From NCBI GenBank assembly GCA_038521825.1, contig JBCBKL010000002.1, positions 186,001 through 250,000 on the forward strand: 64,000 bases of DNA, written 5' to 3'. The translations under genes were made by a program, and so were the position numbers. The notes beneath the pieces were generated by a model. The model was not told the origin of the DNA. It searched no databases and saw only the letters and a list, made by a program, of their open reading frames with translations. The first letter of the stretch is position 1; every line of letters begins with the position of its first letter. Shown here piece after piece: positions 32,515 to 40,975 of this stretch. The DNA is from JBCBKL01 sp038521825. Lineage in GTDB: Bacteria > Pseudomonadota > Alphaproteobacteria > Rhodobacterales > Rhodobacteraceae.

Positions 32515-33411
32515 TCACGATGGAGTGACATTTTCTGTCAGGACGGACCGCGCGGCGGAACGAACATTGCGCGTCAAATCGCTGAGGGCCGGGGCCAGGG
32601 CGCGAGTCACCTGCCAAGACAGATGAACATCGTATTCAGGTCTTTCGCCCAGGGCGACCAAGCGCCCGTGGCGAATGTGATCCTCAATCAGCGGCGCAGG
32701 GTTCATGCCCCACCCGGCACCCTGCAGAACCGCTTCGACAAAGGCCTGCGTCGAGGGAAGCATTTGCGACGGCGGATCGGCTTTCAGCCCAAATTCGCGA
32801 TCCAACCACGCGGTCTGCAATCCGTCTTTCTCGTTAAAGCGAAACATTGGCGCACCTGATAGCGTTTCTTTCGTGACACCAGCCCGACACCATTGTTCGA
32901 CAAAGTCCGGGCTGGCGGTCGCAATGTACCGCATCGCCCCAAGATCGTGGAAATCACACGTGGGCACATTTTGGTTTGCAGCCGTGACCGCGGCAGAGAT
33001 GACGCCGCGCCGCAACCAGTCGGCCGAATGGTCCTGATCATCGATCATAAAATCGATCAGCAACCCATCGACGCCCCGCAGAACCGGGGCAAACCACGTG
33101 GCGAGGCTGTCCGCATTGACCGCGATTTTCACGCGACCGGGTCCGGCGGCCGCTCCGACACCAACGTCTTCAAGCGCCTGCCGTTCCAGCAACCTTAGAT
33201 CGTCGGCATGTTTGGCCAGCCGGATCCCCTCTTTGGTTCCCGTGCACGGCGCGCCCCGCTCAACAAGGATGAACCCCACCCGCTCTTCAAGGTTCTGGAT
33301 CCTTTGGGAGATTGCCGATTGGGTGACATGTAGCGATGTGGCAGCCGTTTCAAAGCTGCCATAGCGCAGAACCGCGGCCAGCGCCGCCAGTTGATTGGGG
33401 GGAAGGTGCAT
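32515..33411 (-). CDS. argP: LysR-family regulator of lysine/arginine export (LysG/ArgP)
   Basis: 298 residues. N-terminal HTH: LAALAAVLRYGSFETAATSLHVTQSAISQRIQNLEE. The remainder is a LysR effector domain with the ArgP-type features PCTGTKEGIRL and VNADSLATWFAPVL. ArgP/LysG binds lysine or arginine and activates the divergent exporter gene. The divergent lysE-type gene lies 90 bp away, the arrangement typical for the pair. Confidence 0.92.
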   Translation of the reverse strand: MHLPPNQLAALAAVLRYGSFETAATSLHVTQSAISQRIQNLEERVGFILVERGAPCTGTKEGIRLAKHADDLRLLERQALEDVGVGAAAGPGRVKIAVNADSLATWFAPVLRGVDGLLIDFMIDDQDHSADWLRRGVISAAVTAANQNVPTCDFHDLGAMRYIATASPDFVEQWCRAGVTKETLSGAPMFRFNEKDGLQTAWLDREFGLKADPPSQMLPSTQAFVEAVLQGAGWGMNPAPLIEDHIRHGRLVALGERPEYDVHLSWQVTRALAPALSDLTRNVRSAARSVLTENVTPS

Positions 33412-33501
33412 CAGTCAACCTAATGTTGGTGCAAGTTCTTTAATTTGAGTAATGGATGGCATGCGGTTAGTCAAAAGCCCAACGAGCAGTAAGAGACTAC
33501 G

Positions 33502-34098
33502 ATGCCATCTTTTTTCGCGGGCTTCGGCCTTGGTTTTTCCCTGATCCTCGCCATCGGAGCCCAGAACGCTTTTGTCCTGCGACAGGGTCTTCGGCAGGAG
33601 CACGTGTTCTGGGTGTGCCTGATTTGTGCGCTGTCCGATGCTATGCTGATCACGGTCGGTGTCGCAGGATTTGGCGCGTTGGCGACAGTTGTCCCCTGGT
33701 TCGAGACCGCGATGCGTTTGGGCGGGGCTGCATTTCTGATCTGGTATGGAATGCGCAATGCGGTTTCCGCCTTTCGAGGGGGCGAGGCACTTATGGCCGG
33801 CGGCCATGGGTCAATCGGTCTGGCTTCGGCTGCCACGACGACAATTGCGCTGACGTGGCTCAATCCCCACGTCTATCTAGATACGGTGGTTTTGCTGGGT
33901 TCGGTTTCAGCGCAATACCCCGACCAGCTCGAATTTGGAGCCGGAGCTGTCGTTGCCAGCTTCACCTTCTTCTTCGGTTTGGGATATGGCGCCCGGCTGC
34001 TCAGCCCGGTCTTTTCGAACCCGCGCGCGTGGCAGGTGCTGGATGTCGTTATCGCATTGGTCATGTGGGCCATCGCCGCGAAACTGCTGTTGCAATAG
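33502..34098 (+). CDS. argO: LysE/ArgO-family basic amino acid exporter
   Basis: 198 residues, six helices. The family hallmark GFSLILAIGAQNAFVLRQGL near residues 10-29 and LTWLNPHVYLDTVVLLG identify LysE/ArgO. It exports excess lysine or arginine. Its divergent neighbour is the LysG/ArgP regulator. The start codon is ATG 33502 in the 90-bp shared promoter region. Confidence 0.92.
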   Translation: MPSFFAGFGLGFSLILAIGAQNAFVLRQGLRQEHVFWVCLICALSDAMLITVGVAGFGALATVVPWFETAMRLGGAAFLIWYGMRNAVSAFRGGEALMAGGHGSIGLASAATTTIALTWLNPHVYLDTVVLLGSVSAQYPDQLEFGAGAVVASFTFFFGLGYGARLLSPVFSNPRAWQVLDVVIALVMWAIAAKLLLQ

Positions 34099-34134
34099 GT
34101 TGCATGTCCCGGGCGCTTTGGCATTGATGCGCGC

Positions 34135-35037
34135 ATGGGCGCGGCGCAATTAAAACCGGTGGTCGGCATCTTCTGGATGTTCATGACGGGCATCTGCTTT
34201 GTCGCCGTAACTGCGATCGTCAAGGTTATGGGATCGCGCGTTCCTCCGGCTGAGGCAGCGTTTTTGCGCTACGTCATGGGGTTGGTGTTTCTCGTACCAA
34301 TGCTCCCCAGCCTGATGGAGACGCGGCTTTCGGCCCGTCAGGTGGGGCTGTTTGGCATGCGGGGCCTTTTCCATTCGCTTGGGGTGATCATGTGGTTTTT
34401 TGCGATGACGCGGATCCCGATCGCTGAGGTCACTGCGCTGAACTATGTTGCACCGGTCTACGTCACTATCGGCGCAGCCCTGTTCCTGGGTGAGCGCTTG
34501 GCGATGCGGCGGATAGCAGCCGTCGTCATTGCGCTGGTTGGGGCGATGGTCATCCTTCGCCCGGGCTTTCGCGAGGTGCTGCCAGGGCATTACGCGATGC
34601 TCTTGGCCGGGTTTGCGTTCTCGGGGTCTTACCTGATGGCCAAAGTCTTAGCCGACGGATTCAAGCCCTCGGTTGTCGTGGCGATGCTGTCGATCTTTGT
34701 CACGATCGGGTTGGCCCCGTTCGCGTTGGCCGATTGGGTGACGCCGACGCTCTCAGACCTCGGGCTGCTCTTCCTTGTGGCGTGCTTTGCAACGGCCGGA
34801 CACTACACAATGACGCTGGCTTTTGCTGCCGCCCCGGTCGCCGTCACCCAGCCGGTTACCTTCCTGCAGCTGGTCTGGGCCGTTCTTCTGGGTGCGCTCG
34901 TTTTTGCGGAGCCGCTGGATTTCTGGGTGGTCCTTGGCGGTTTGGTGATCATGGCCTCTGTTACCTACATCACCTGGCGCGAAGCAGTGTTGCGGCGGCG
35001 GCCTGTCACACCGCCGACCCCCGCGACCAAGTTGTGA
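34135..35037 (+). CDS. DMT-superfamily (EamA) transporter
   Basis: 300 residues with ten predicted helices arranged as two EamA repeats (about 5-135 and 150-285). Repeat features include VPPAEAAFLRYVMGL, LNYVAPVYVTIGAALFLGERL and VTQPVTFLQLVWAVLLGALVFAEP. Probably exports a small metabolite. Starts 36 bp after the LysE-type gene without a clear ribosome site, so the true start could be a few codons away. Ligand unknown. Confidence 0.87.
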   Translation: MGAAQLKPVVGIFWMFMTGICFVAVTAIVKVMGSRVPPAEAAFLRYVMGLVFLVPMLPSLMETRLSARQVGLFGMRGLFHSLGVIMWFFAMTRIPIAEVTALNYVAPVYVTIGAALFLGERLAMRRIAAVVIALVGAMVILRPGFREVLPGHYAMLLAGFAFSGSYLMAKVLADGFKPSVVVAMLSIFVTIGLAPFALADWVTPTLSDLGLLFLVACFATAGHYTMTLAFAAAPVAVTQPVTFLQLVWAVLLGALVFAEPLDFWVVLGGLVIMASVTYITWREAVLRRRPVTPPTPATKL

Positions 35038-35059
35038 TCTAACGATTGCCCCCGCTGTC

Positions 35060-35073
35060 TTGACCCAAGTCAA
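35060..35073. promoter_or_regulatory. FNR/CRP-type binding site (FnrL-like box) upstream of DUF465 gene
   Basis: TTGAC-CCAA-GTCAA is a perfect 14-bp palindrome of FNR-family layout (consensus TTGAT-N4-ATCAA, with the C/G variant common in Rhodobacteraceae). Its centre is 58 bp upstream of the ATG at 35125, so activation of the DUF465 gene under low oxygen is plausible. Confidence 0.55.
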
Positions 35074-35124
35074 AGCCGACACAGGCGGTCGGAGACATGG
35101 TGCCGAAAACATGAGGAGGCCCAT

Positions 35125-35373
35125 ATGTCCCACACGCCGCACGAACTGCACGAAGAGTTCCCCGATCACGTCGAGACTATGCAGACGCTGCGCCAAAGCG
35201 ATGCCCATTTCGCCCGGCTAGCCGATGAGTACCATGACCTGAATCGCGCGATTCACCGGGCTGAGACCAATGTCGAACCCATCAGTCCCGCGGCAGAGAC
35301 CGACCTACGCAAGTCGCGGGCGGCACTCAAGGATGAGATCTGGGGATTGATCCGGGCAGCGACAACTACCTGA
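35125..35373 (+). CDS. YdcH-like DUF465 protein
   Basis: 82 residues with an AGGAGGCCC ribosome site. The DUF465 pattern is plain: ELHEEFPDHVETMQTLRQSDAHFARLADEYHDLNRAIHRAE, a helical hairpin, followed by a short lysine/arginine-containing helix (LRKSRAALKDEIW). Function unknown. An FNR-type palindrome lies upstream, suggesting oxygen-linked expression. Its 3' end overlaps the convergent pccR by 8 bp. Confidence 0.88.
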   Translation: MSHTPHELHEEFPDHVETMQTLRQSDAHFARLADEYHDLNRAIHRAETNVEPISPAAETDLRKSRAALKDEIWGLIRAATTT

Positions 35374-36766
35374 CCTGGTAGGGCAGCACGTCCCGCCGAT
35401 CAGGATCGACCGCAAGCCGTCGCTCGAGCGGCGGGACGGATCGTTGGTGACAGTCCGACCGCTCGCAGATGCGACAGGAAATGCCGATTGGCTCAAAGGC
35501 GTCGGCATTTCGCAGGTCCAATCCATCGGCATAGACAAGCGCATCGGCGTGGCTGATCTCGCACCCCAAGGCAATCGCAAAACGGCGGGTCGGCACGCCG
35601 TACCGGCCCGCGGGTTTGGTCACGTCCCGTGCGAGGCTGATGTAACGCACGCCATCCGGCGTCTCGGCCAACTGTCGCAGGAATTGCCCAGGTTGCTCAA
35701 AAGCACGATGCACGTTCCAAAGCGGGCAGGCGCCGCCGAAGCGGGCGAATTGCAGGCGCGTGGCGGAGTGGCGCTTGGTGATCGTCCCCGCCTGATCGAC
35801 CCGGACAAAGAAAAAGGGAATGCCCTTTGCCCCCGGACGCTGCAGCGTTGAAAGCCTGTGCGCCACCTGTTCGATCGACGCGCCAAAGCGGTTGGCCAGG
35901 ACCTCCAGATCATGGCGCGTGTCCCGTGCGGCATTAAGAAATGTGTCATAGGGCAGCATGGCAGCCCCAGCAAAATAGTTGGCAAGACCGATCTTCGCGA
36001 TTGCTCTGGCTTCATCGGTCTGAAATCGGGCGAGATCGAGCGTAGCTTCCAAGAGCGGATCCTGCCGCAGCAGCGCGACTTGCAAGAGGATATGAAAGGT
36101 CTGCGTTTCCGGCGCCGCTCGGGATGAAATGGTCAGCCGTTTGGTCGCGGCATCAAAGCTGCGCAACGTGTCGGTGTCGCTGAGTTCGACTTGCACGCCG
36201 ATTTGATCCAGCGCTGCAATGGTCGTGGCCCGGATGTTGCCCCGCTCTCCGTGAGTGGCCACAAAGTGTTCGGCGGCACGATCCACGGCATCGATGTAAT
36301 TGTCGCAATAGTGAAAGAAGTCGCGCACTTCTTCCCATGGGCTGGGCCGTATTCTCGCATCTTCGCGCCCCAGGGCCTCGTCCAGCGAAGCCAGCCGCTC
36401 CTGTATCTGCCGGTATCCACGATGGAGATCTAGAAAGGCGCGGGCGAGGGCGGGCGCGTTCGATGCCGCCAGCCGCAGATCGGCCAAGGGAGGCTGCGCG
36501 CCGGAGAAGACAGGATCAGCAAGCGCCTCGCGCATATCGCTGACAAGTCTTTCGTCGTCACCGGCATTCAGTTCGGCAACGTCAAGTCCGAAATCCTGTG
36601 CGAGGCCCAGCACAACCGCCGTGCTGACAGGGCGGTTATTGTTTTCCATCTGGTTGAGATACGGCAGGGATATACCCAGACGGGCGGCAAAGTCTTTCTG
36701 GGTCAGGCCGATCCGCGTGCGGATTTCCCGCAACTTGGCACCGGCATAGAGTTTGGGATTTGCCAT
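35366..36766 (-). CDS. pccR: PccR, short-chain fatty acyl-CoA regulator (XRE/ScfR family)
   Basis: 466 residues. An XRE helix-turn-helix occupies residues 8-65 (IRTRIGLTQKDFAARLGISLPYLNQMENN). The central region resembles IrrE-type DUF955 domains of the RamB/ScfR family, and the C-terminal part has CPLWNVHRAFEQPGQF and the cysteine cluster CRICERSDCHQR. PccR of Rhodobacter sphaeroides senses propionyl-CoA and activates pccB through TTTGCAAA repeats. Here TTTGCAAA pairs lie directly upstream of pccR and of pccB, which supports the assignment. Confidence 0.92.
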   Translation of the reverse strand: MANPKLYAGAKLREIRTRIGLTQKDFAARLGISLPYLNQMENNNRPVSTAVVLGLAQDFGLDVAELNAGDDERLVSDMREALADPVFSGAQPPLADLRLAASNAPALARAFLDLHRGYRQIQERLASLDEALGREDARIRPSPWEEVRDFFHYCDNYIDAVDRAAEHFVATHGERGNIRATTIAALDQIGVQVELSDTDTLRSFDAATKRLTISSRAAPETQTFHILLQVALLRQDPLLEATLDLARFQTDEARAIAKIGLANYFAGAAMLPYDTFLNAARDTRHDLEVLANRFGASIEQVAHRLSTLQRPGAKGIPFFFVRVDQAGTITKRHSATRLQFARFGGACPLWNVHRAFEQPGQFLRQLAETPDGVRYISLARDVTKPAGRYGVPTRRFAIALGCEISHADALVYADGLDLRNADAFEPIGISCRICERSDCHQRSVPPLERRLAVDPDRRDVLPYQVR

Positions 36767-36782
36767 CGGGATGAGCCTCTCA

Positions 36783-36822
36783 CGACCTTTGCAAACCTGC
36801 TAATGCAGATTTGCAAAGGTCG
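36783..36822. promoter_or_regulatory. Palindromic PccR operator upstream of pccR
   Basis: CGACCTTTGCAAA (36783-36795) and TTTGCAAAGGTCG (36810-36822) are a perfect 13-bp inverted repeat with two TTTGCAAA boxes; an inner CTGC/GCAG extends the dyad. It lies 16 bp upstream of the pccR start and 10 bp after the MFS gene stop, so it may be an autoregulatory operator, a transcript hairpin, or both. No T tract follows. Confidence 0.7.
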
Positions 36823-36832
36823 CAACACTGGC

Positions 36833-38050
36833 TCAGGTCGTGCGCATACGCCTTTCGCGACGATAGACACTGAGAATGGCAAGCAAGCCGGCGGTGGCAG
36901 ACGCGGCCATCAGCCAAAGCAGCGGTGCGGCCCCAGTGTCTTTTGACAGAAAGAAACCGGGAAGAACGCTGAGGATCGCGCCACCTCCGATCATGATTGC
37001 CCCGCCCAGACCCGAGGCCGTGCCGGCCAGATGCGTCCGAACGGACAACATGCCGGCCGTTGCATTCGGAATGACCAGGCCATTCCCGATCCCGACCAGT
37101 GTCATCAGCCCGAAAAAGCTCAGCATCGTGCCCTGTCCCATGAGGATCAGCCCAAGCGAGATGAACGTGCCAAGCGCATTGGTGATGCAACCCCAAAGGA
37201 TCATTGGGTTAATACCGAACCTAGTTGCGAACCGGCCCGTGAACCAATTGCCGCTGAAGTAGCCGACCGCGGGGGCGCCGAAGAAAAAGCCAAGTTCGGC
37301 CGGGCTCATTCCAAAGACTTGCGATCCCACGAAAGGCGCCCCGCCGAGATAGGCAAAGAACGCCCCAGAACAGAACGCCGCAGCGAGCGAATAGCCCCAG
37401 AATCGGGGAGACAGAAAGAGCTCGGGGTATTCGCGGAACTGTTGCCCAAGCGTCTTGCCACTGGAAACGGCTGTCTCACCAAGGTCGGCCCAGACCAACC
37501 ACAACGACAGTGCGCCCAAAAGGAAGAACACCCAGAAGTTCGACTTCCACCCAAAGAATTCGTCAAGCAGGCCGCCAATGGCCGGGCTGATCATGGGCAC
37601 GATGGCCATGCCCATCGTCACATATCCGATCATCGATGCTGATTTGTCCTGATCATAGAGGTCCCGAACCACCGCTCGGCTCAGCACCATGGCCACCGCG
37701 ATCACCGCTTGGGCCATCCGAAAGAATAAAAAGGCCTCGGCCGTTGGGGCGTAAATACAGCCGAGAGTGGCCAGCAGGAACAGGATGAGGCCGCCCAGCA
37801 TGACGGGCCTACGCCCGTATTTGTCGGAAATCGGGCCGATAAGCAGCTGCAGGATCGCGCTGACGCCCAGATAGACCGCAACCGAAAGCTGCATGAGCCG
37901 GTATTCGGTCCCGAAATATGCGGTCATCGTGGGCAGGCTTGGTAAGAACATGTTCATGACCATCGCGGACATGCCGGACAGAAGAACGAGGGTCGCCAGA
38001 TGTGGTGGTGTGGCCCGGTCTAAAAAACGGACCTCGATGGAACTCGCCAT
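36833..38050 (-). CDS. MFS transporter, Bcr/CflA-type drug or metabolite efflux
   Basis: 405 residues, twelve helices. The MFS motif between helices 2 and 3 is GPISDKYGRRPVMLGG; the N-terminus LVLLSGMSAMVMNMFLPSLPTM and the helix-5 region GMAIVPMISPAIGGLLDEFFGW are typical of DHA1 Bcr/CflA members. It is divergent from pccB across a gap with two TTTGCAAA boxes and upstream of pccR on the same strand. PccR control is therefore possible, and it may move a short-chain acid or a toxic intermediate. Substrate unproven. Confidence 0.9.
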   Translation of the reverse strand: MASSIEVRFLDRATPPHLATLVLLSGMSAMVMNMFLPSLPTMTAYFGTEYRLMQLSVAVYLGVSAILQLLIGPISDKYGRRPVMLGGLILFLLATLGCIYAPTAEAFLFFRMAQAVIAVAMVLSRAVVRDLYDQDKSASMIGYVTMGMAIVPMISPAIGGLLDEFFGWKSNFWVFFLLGALSLWLVWADLGETAVSSGKTLGQQFREYPELFLSPRFWGYSLAAAFCSGAFFAYLGGAPFVGSQVFGMSPAELGFFFGAPAVGYFSGNWFTGRFATRFGINPMILWGCITNALGTFISLGLILMGQGTMLSFFGLMTLVGIGNGLVIPNATAGMLSVRTHLAGTASGLGGAIMIGGGAILSVLPGFFLSKDTGAAPLLWLMAASATAGLLAILSVYRRERRMRTT

Positions 38051-38106
38051 GGCTCTGACTTATTGCGTGTTCTGGTTGAGGTCCATCCCGTCACCCGCAA
38101 AGATAG

Positions 38107-38166
38107 AAATTTGCAAATTTGCGTTTTGCAGTTTCAGTAATAAAAACAGTTTGCAAATTTGCGCAA
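38107..38166. promoter_or_regulatory. PccR-type operator repeats upstream of pccB
   Basis: TTTGCAAATTTGCG occurs twice, at 38110-38123 and 38150-38163, exactly 40 bp apart. Each copy holds a perfect TTTGCAAA box followed by a partial one. The first box sits in the 14-bp palindrome AAATTTGCAAATTT. The repeats lie in the divergent MFS-pccB gap, 65 bp before pccB. Confidence 0.75.
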
Positions 38167-38230
38167 TCATCCTTTCGCTTTTGCAGCGTCCCCTGATACT
38201 AGACGCAAAACCTGCACCGGGGGGACATGT

Positions 38231-39763
38231 ATGCATGACATTCTGAGCGAACTCGAAACGCGGCGCGACGCGGCTCGGCTTGGCGGCGGGCAAAAGCGTA
38301 TCGACGCGCAACATGGCCGTGGCAAGCTAACAGCGCGCGAACGGATCGACCTGCTGCTTGATGAAGGCAGCTTTGAAGAATTCGACATGTTCGTGACGCA
38401 CCGCTGCACCGACTTCGGCATGGAGAAACAGAAACCGGCCGGTGACGGTGTCGTGACGGGATGGGGCACCATCAACGGCCGAATGGTCTACGTCTTCAGC
38501 CAGGACTTTACCGTGCTGGGCGGCTCGGTGTCGGAGACGCATGCAAAGAAGATCTGCAAGATCCTCGACATGGCCATGCAGAACGGTGCGCCGGTAATCG
38601 GGCTTAACGATTCAGGTGGTGCGCGCATTCAGGAAGGTGTCGACAGCCTTGCCGGTTACGCCGAGATCTTTCAGCGCAACATCATGGCCTCGGGCGTTAT
38701 CCCGCAAATCAGCGTTATCATGGGCCCCTGCGCGGGTGGCGCTGTCTACAGCCCGGCGATGACGGACCTTATCTTCATGGTGAAGGACAGCTCATACATG
38801 TTCGTCACCGGACCGGATGTCGTGAAGACGGTCACGAACGAGCAGGTAACAGCCGAGGAGCTCGGGGGCGCCGGCACCCATACAAAGAAATCGTCGGTAG
38901 CAGACGGCGCCTTCGAGAACGATGTCGAAGCGCTGGCCGAGGTGCGCCGCCTTGTCGATTTCCTGCCGCTCAACAACCGGGCCAAGCCGCCGGTCCGTCC
39001 CTTCTTTGACGATCCGGCGCGGGTGGAATCGTCACTTGATACGTTGGTGCCGGAAAACCCCAACCAGCCCTACGATATGAAAGAACTGATCCTCAAGATC
39101 GGGGACGAGGCGGACTTCTTTGAAATCCAGGAAGATTTCGCAAAGAACATCATCACGGGCTTTATTCGTCTGGAAGGCCAAACCGTGGGCGTTGTGGCAA
39201 ACCAGCCGATGGTTCTGGCCGGATGCCTGGACATCGACTCGTCACGCAAGGCCGCGCGGTTCGTGCGGTTCTGCGACGCTTTCGAAATTCCGATCCTGAC
39301 ATTTGTGGATGTGCCGGGTTTTCTGCCGGGCACCAGTCAGGAATATGGTGGGGTCATCAAGCACGGTGCCAAGCTGCTCTTTGCCTATGGTGAGGCGACG
39401 GTGCCCAAGGTGACGGTCATCACCCGAAAGGCCTATGGCGGAGCATACGACGTGATGGCCTCGAAGCATCTACGGGGTGATTTCAACTATGCCTGGCCAA
39501 CCGCCGAAATCGCGGTGATGGGGGCCAAGGGCGCGACCGAGATCATCCACCGGGCCGATCTGGGGGATGCGGAAAAGATCGCGCAGCACACCAAGGATTA
39601 CGAAGATCGCTTTGCCAATCCGTTCGTTGCAGCAGAGCGCGGATTCATCGACGAGGTGATCATGCCCCAGTCGACGCGCCGACGTGTCTGCCGGGCTTTT
39701 GCATCGCTAAGAGGCAAGAGCCTCAAGAACCCGTGGAAAAAGCACGACAACATTCCGCTCTGA
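38231..39763 (+). CDS. pccB: Propionyl-CoA carboxylase beta (carboxyltransferase) subunit
   Basis: 510 residues from ATG 38231 behind GGGGGA; the in-frame ATG-like extension to 38159 would run through the regulatory repeats and is rejected. Carboxyltransferase signatures: GKLTARERIDLLLDEGSFEE, NDSGGARIQEGVDSLAGY, MGPCAGGAVYSPAMTD, and FVDVPGFLPGTSQEYGG. It transfers the carboxyl from biotin to propionyl-CoA, forming (S)-methylmalonyl-CoA with PccA. Located first in the pcc locus downstream of PccR-type sites. Confidence 0.97.
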   Translation: MHDILSELETRRDAARLGGGQKRIDAQHGRGKLTARERIDLLLDEGSFEEFDMFVTHRCTDFGMEKQKPAGDGVVTGWGTINGRMVYVFSQDFTVLGGSVSETHAKKICKILDMAMQNGAPVIGLNDSGGARIQEGVDSLAGYAEIFQRNIMASGVIPQISVIMGPCAGGAVYSPAMTDLIFMVKDSSYMFVTGPDVVKTVTNEQVTAEELGGAGTHTKKSSVADGAFENDVEALAEVRRLVDFLPLNNRAKPPVRPFFDDPARVESSLDTLVPENPNQPYDMKELILKIGDEADFFEIQEDFAKNIITGFIRLEGQTVGVVANQPMVLAGCLDIDSSRKAARFVRFCDAFEIPILTFVDVPGFLPGTSQEYGGVIKHGAKLLFAYGEATVPKVTVITRKAYGGAYDVMASKHLRGDFNYAWPTAEIAVMGAKGATEIIHRADLGDAEKIAQHTKDYEDRFANPFVAAERGFIDEVIMPQSTRRRVCRAFASLRGKSLKNPWKKHDNIPL

Positions 39764-39768
39764 ACTTG

Positions 39769-40113
39769 ATGGTGAAGGGTTGGCACATATTGCAGGACGA
39801 TCAAGGGCTGACCCTGTTTCGGCGTTTGCCGATCCGTTTCGACGTGTCAGCACTTGCAATCTTTCCAGTCGTTAACCCCTTGCGGCTGGCGCACCAGATC
39901 CGCCAGGACATGTGGCGGATGCTGCGGCGCCTCCGGGGGTTTCTGCCAATCGTGCAGGTTCAGACGGATAGAGACGTCCTTGTGGTCACTGCTGGCGGCA
40001 GCGTGCGTGGCGATTTCCCGAAAGACACCGACGCCAGGATTTCCAACCTCCTGCATTCGGCGGAGCACCGGGCGCGGTGGTGCCGGTTTGCGACAGAGCG
40101 GCGAAAGGTGTGA
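39769..40113 (+). CDS. Hypothetical protein between pccB and the cupin gene
   Basis: 114 residues if started at ATG 39769, 5 bp after the pccB stop; ATG 39733 would overlap pccB by 31 bp. Basic and mixed hydrophobic (ALAIFPVVNPLRLAHQIRQDMWRMLRRLRGFLP), with no signal peptide and no domain I recognise. Tight spacing on both sides (2 bp to the cupin gene) indicates it is translated as part of the pcc operon. Function unknown; an accessory role for the carboxylase is only inference from position. Confidence 0.7.
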   Translation: MVKGWHILQDDQGLTLFRRLPIRFDVSALAIFPVVNPLRLAHQIRQDMWRMLRRLRGFLPIVQVQTDRDVLVVTAGGSVRGDFPKDTDARISNLLHSAEHRARWCRFATERRKV

Positions 40114-40115
40114 AG

Positions 40116-40511
40116 ATGAGTCTCTGGAAAAATCAGGCATTTGCCATCTCTCACGCCGACAGCGGCAAGTTCGAGGGTGCGGGTCTGCGCGCCTTCTTCG
40201 AATACCGCGATCTTGGCATCAAGGATGCGACACAAGGCAAGTTTGCCGCTCATGTCATTCGGGCCGTTCCGGGGATGGAGTCGCCCGGCGCCTGGCATTC
40301 GCATGATCTCGAATTCCAGATGGTCTACGTCACCAAGGGGTGGGTTGTGTTCGAATACGAAGGGCAGGGCGAACACGTCTTCCGTACGGGATCGTGTGTT
40401 CTGCAGCCTCCGGGAATCAAACATCGGGAGGTTCGACACTCCGACGACATGGAATTGATTGAAATCGTGTCACCAGCAGACTTTACAACGCGAGATGAAT
40501 CTGCACCATGA
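40116..40511 (+). CDS. Cupin-domain protein
   Basis: 131 residues from ATG 40116. Single cupin_2 barrel: motif 1 resembles GAWHSHDLEFQMVYVTKGW (His residues and Glu for a metal) and motif 2 is GSCVLQPPGIKHREVRHS. The N-terminal YRDLGIKDATQGKFAAHVIR fits small metal-binding cupins. Catalytic or sensing role unknown. It overlaps the next gene by 4 bp (ATGA) and follows the hypothetical gene by 2 bp, so it is embedded in the pcc operon. Confidence 0.85.
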   Translation: MSLWKNQAFAISHADSGKFEGAGLRAFFEYRDLGIKDATQGKFAAHVIRAVPGMESPGAWHSHDLEFQMVYVTKGWVVFEYEGQGEHVFRTGSCVLQPPGIKHREVRHSDDMELIEIVSPADFTTRDESAP

Positions 40512-40975
40512 CGGCGGAGCGGTTTGAGACAGTGCGCCGGATTTTCAGGCGCGCAGCAGCCCCGGAGGGAGGAGCCTGGGCCTTTTCGGGGGCAAGGGTC
40601 CGGGGCTGCTACATGCTGATCCTTTCCGCGACACTCGCCCAAGCTGGTGATTTGCCGTCCGGTCGCTCGGTCGATTTGCGGGACGTTTTGCTTGATCAAG
40701 TGGGTGCAGAAACGTGGGCCCGCTTTCGTTTTGTCTCTGATGAGCTCGACGAGGACGCCGCCCAGGCTGATAGCAGGGAAATCGAAACGGATATGGCGGC
40801 GCTCTGTTCGAGGCGCGCGTTGCCGTATCTGAAGCAGAACGTACTCAAAGCGGAAGTCGTCGTAATCTCGGTATCGGACCGGGATGTCCCTTTTGGCGAA
40901 ACCAACCCGCAAGCGATCCAGTTTTTCGAAGCGTATCGGGTCTCGGACGGGTCGTGTCAGTGGGAGCCGTTCTGA
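40508..40975 (+). CDS. DUF6497-like protein, probably exported
   Basis: 155 residues if started at ATG 40508 (ATGA overlap with the cupin gene). The first 35 residues are of doubtful coding quality. A short hydrophobic stretch, CYMLILSATLAQAG, at 34-47 looks like a signal peptide with a preceding RVR. A second ATG at 40613 starts at that stretch. The rest (ETWARFRFVSDELDE, ALPYLKQNVLKAEVVVISVSDRDVPFGE, FFEAYRV) resembles the DUF6497 family found in Rhodobacteraceae. A 12-bp inverted repeat lies just before ATG 40613. Confidence 0.65.
   Translation: MTAERFETVRRIFRRAAAPEGGAWAFSGARVRGCYMLILSATLAQAGDLPSGRSVDLRDVLLDQVGAETWARFRFVSDELDEDAAQADSREIETDMAALCSRRALPYLKQNVLKAEVVVISVSDRDVPFGETNPQAIQFFEAYRVSDGSCQWEPF
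40555..40610. repeat. 12-bp inverted repeat inside the N-terminal part of the DUF6497-like gene
   Basis: Positions 40555-40566 (AGCAGCCCCGGA) pair perfectly with 40599-40610. The 32-base loop contains GGGAGGAG, which reads CTCCTCCC on the other strand. The repeat ends 2 bp before an in-frame ATG at 40613 that may be the true start. Role unknown. Confidence 0.6.
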
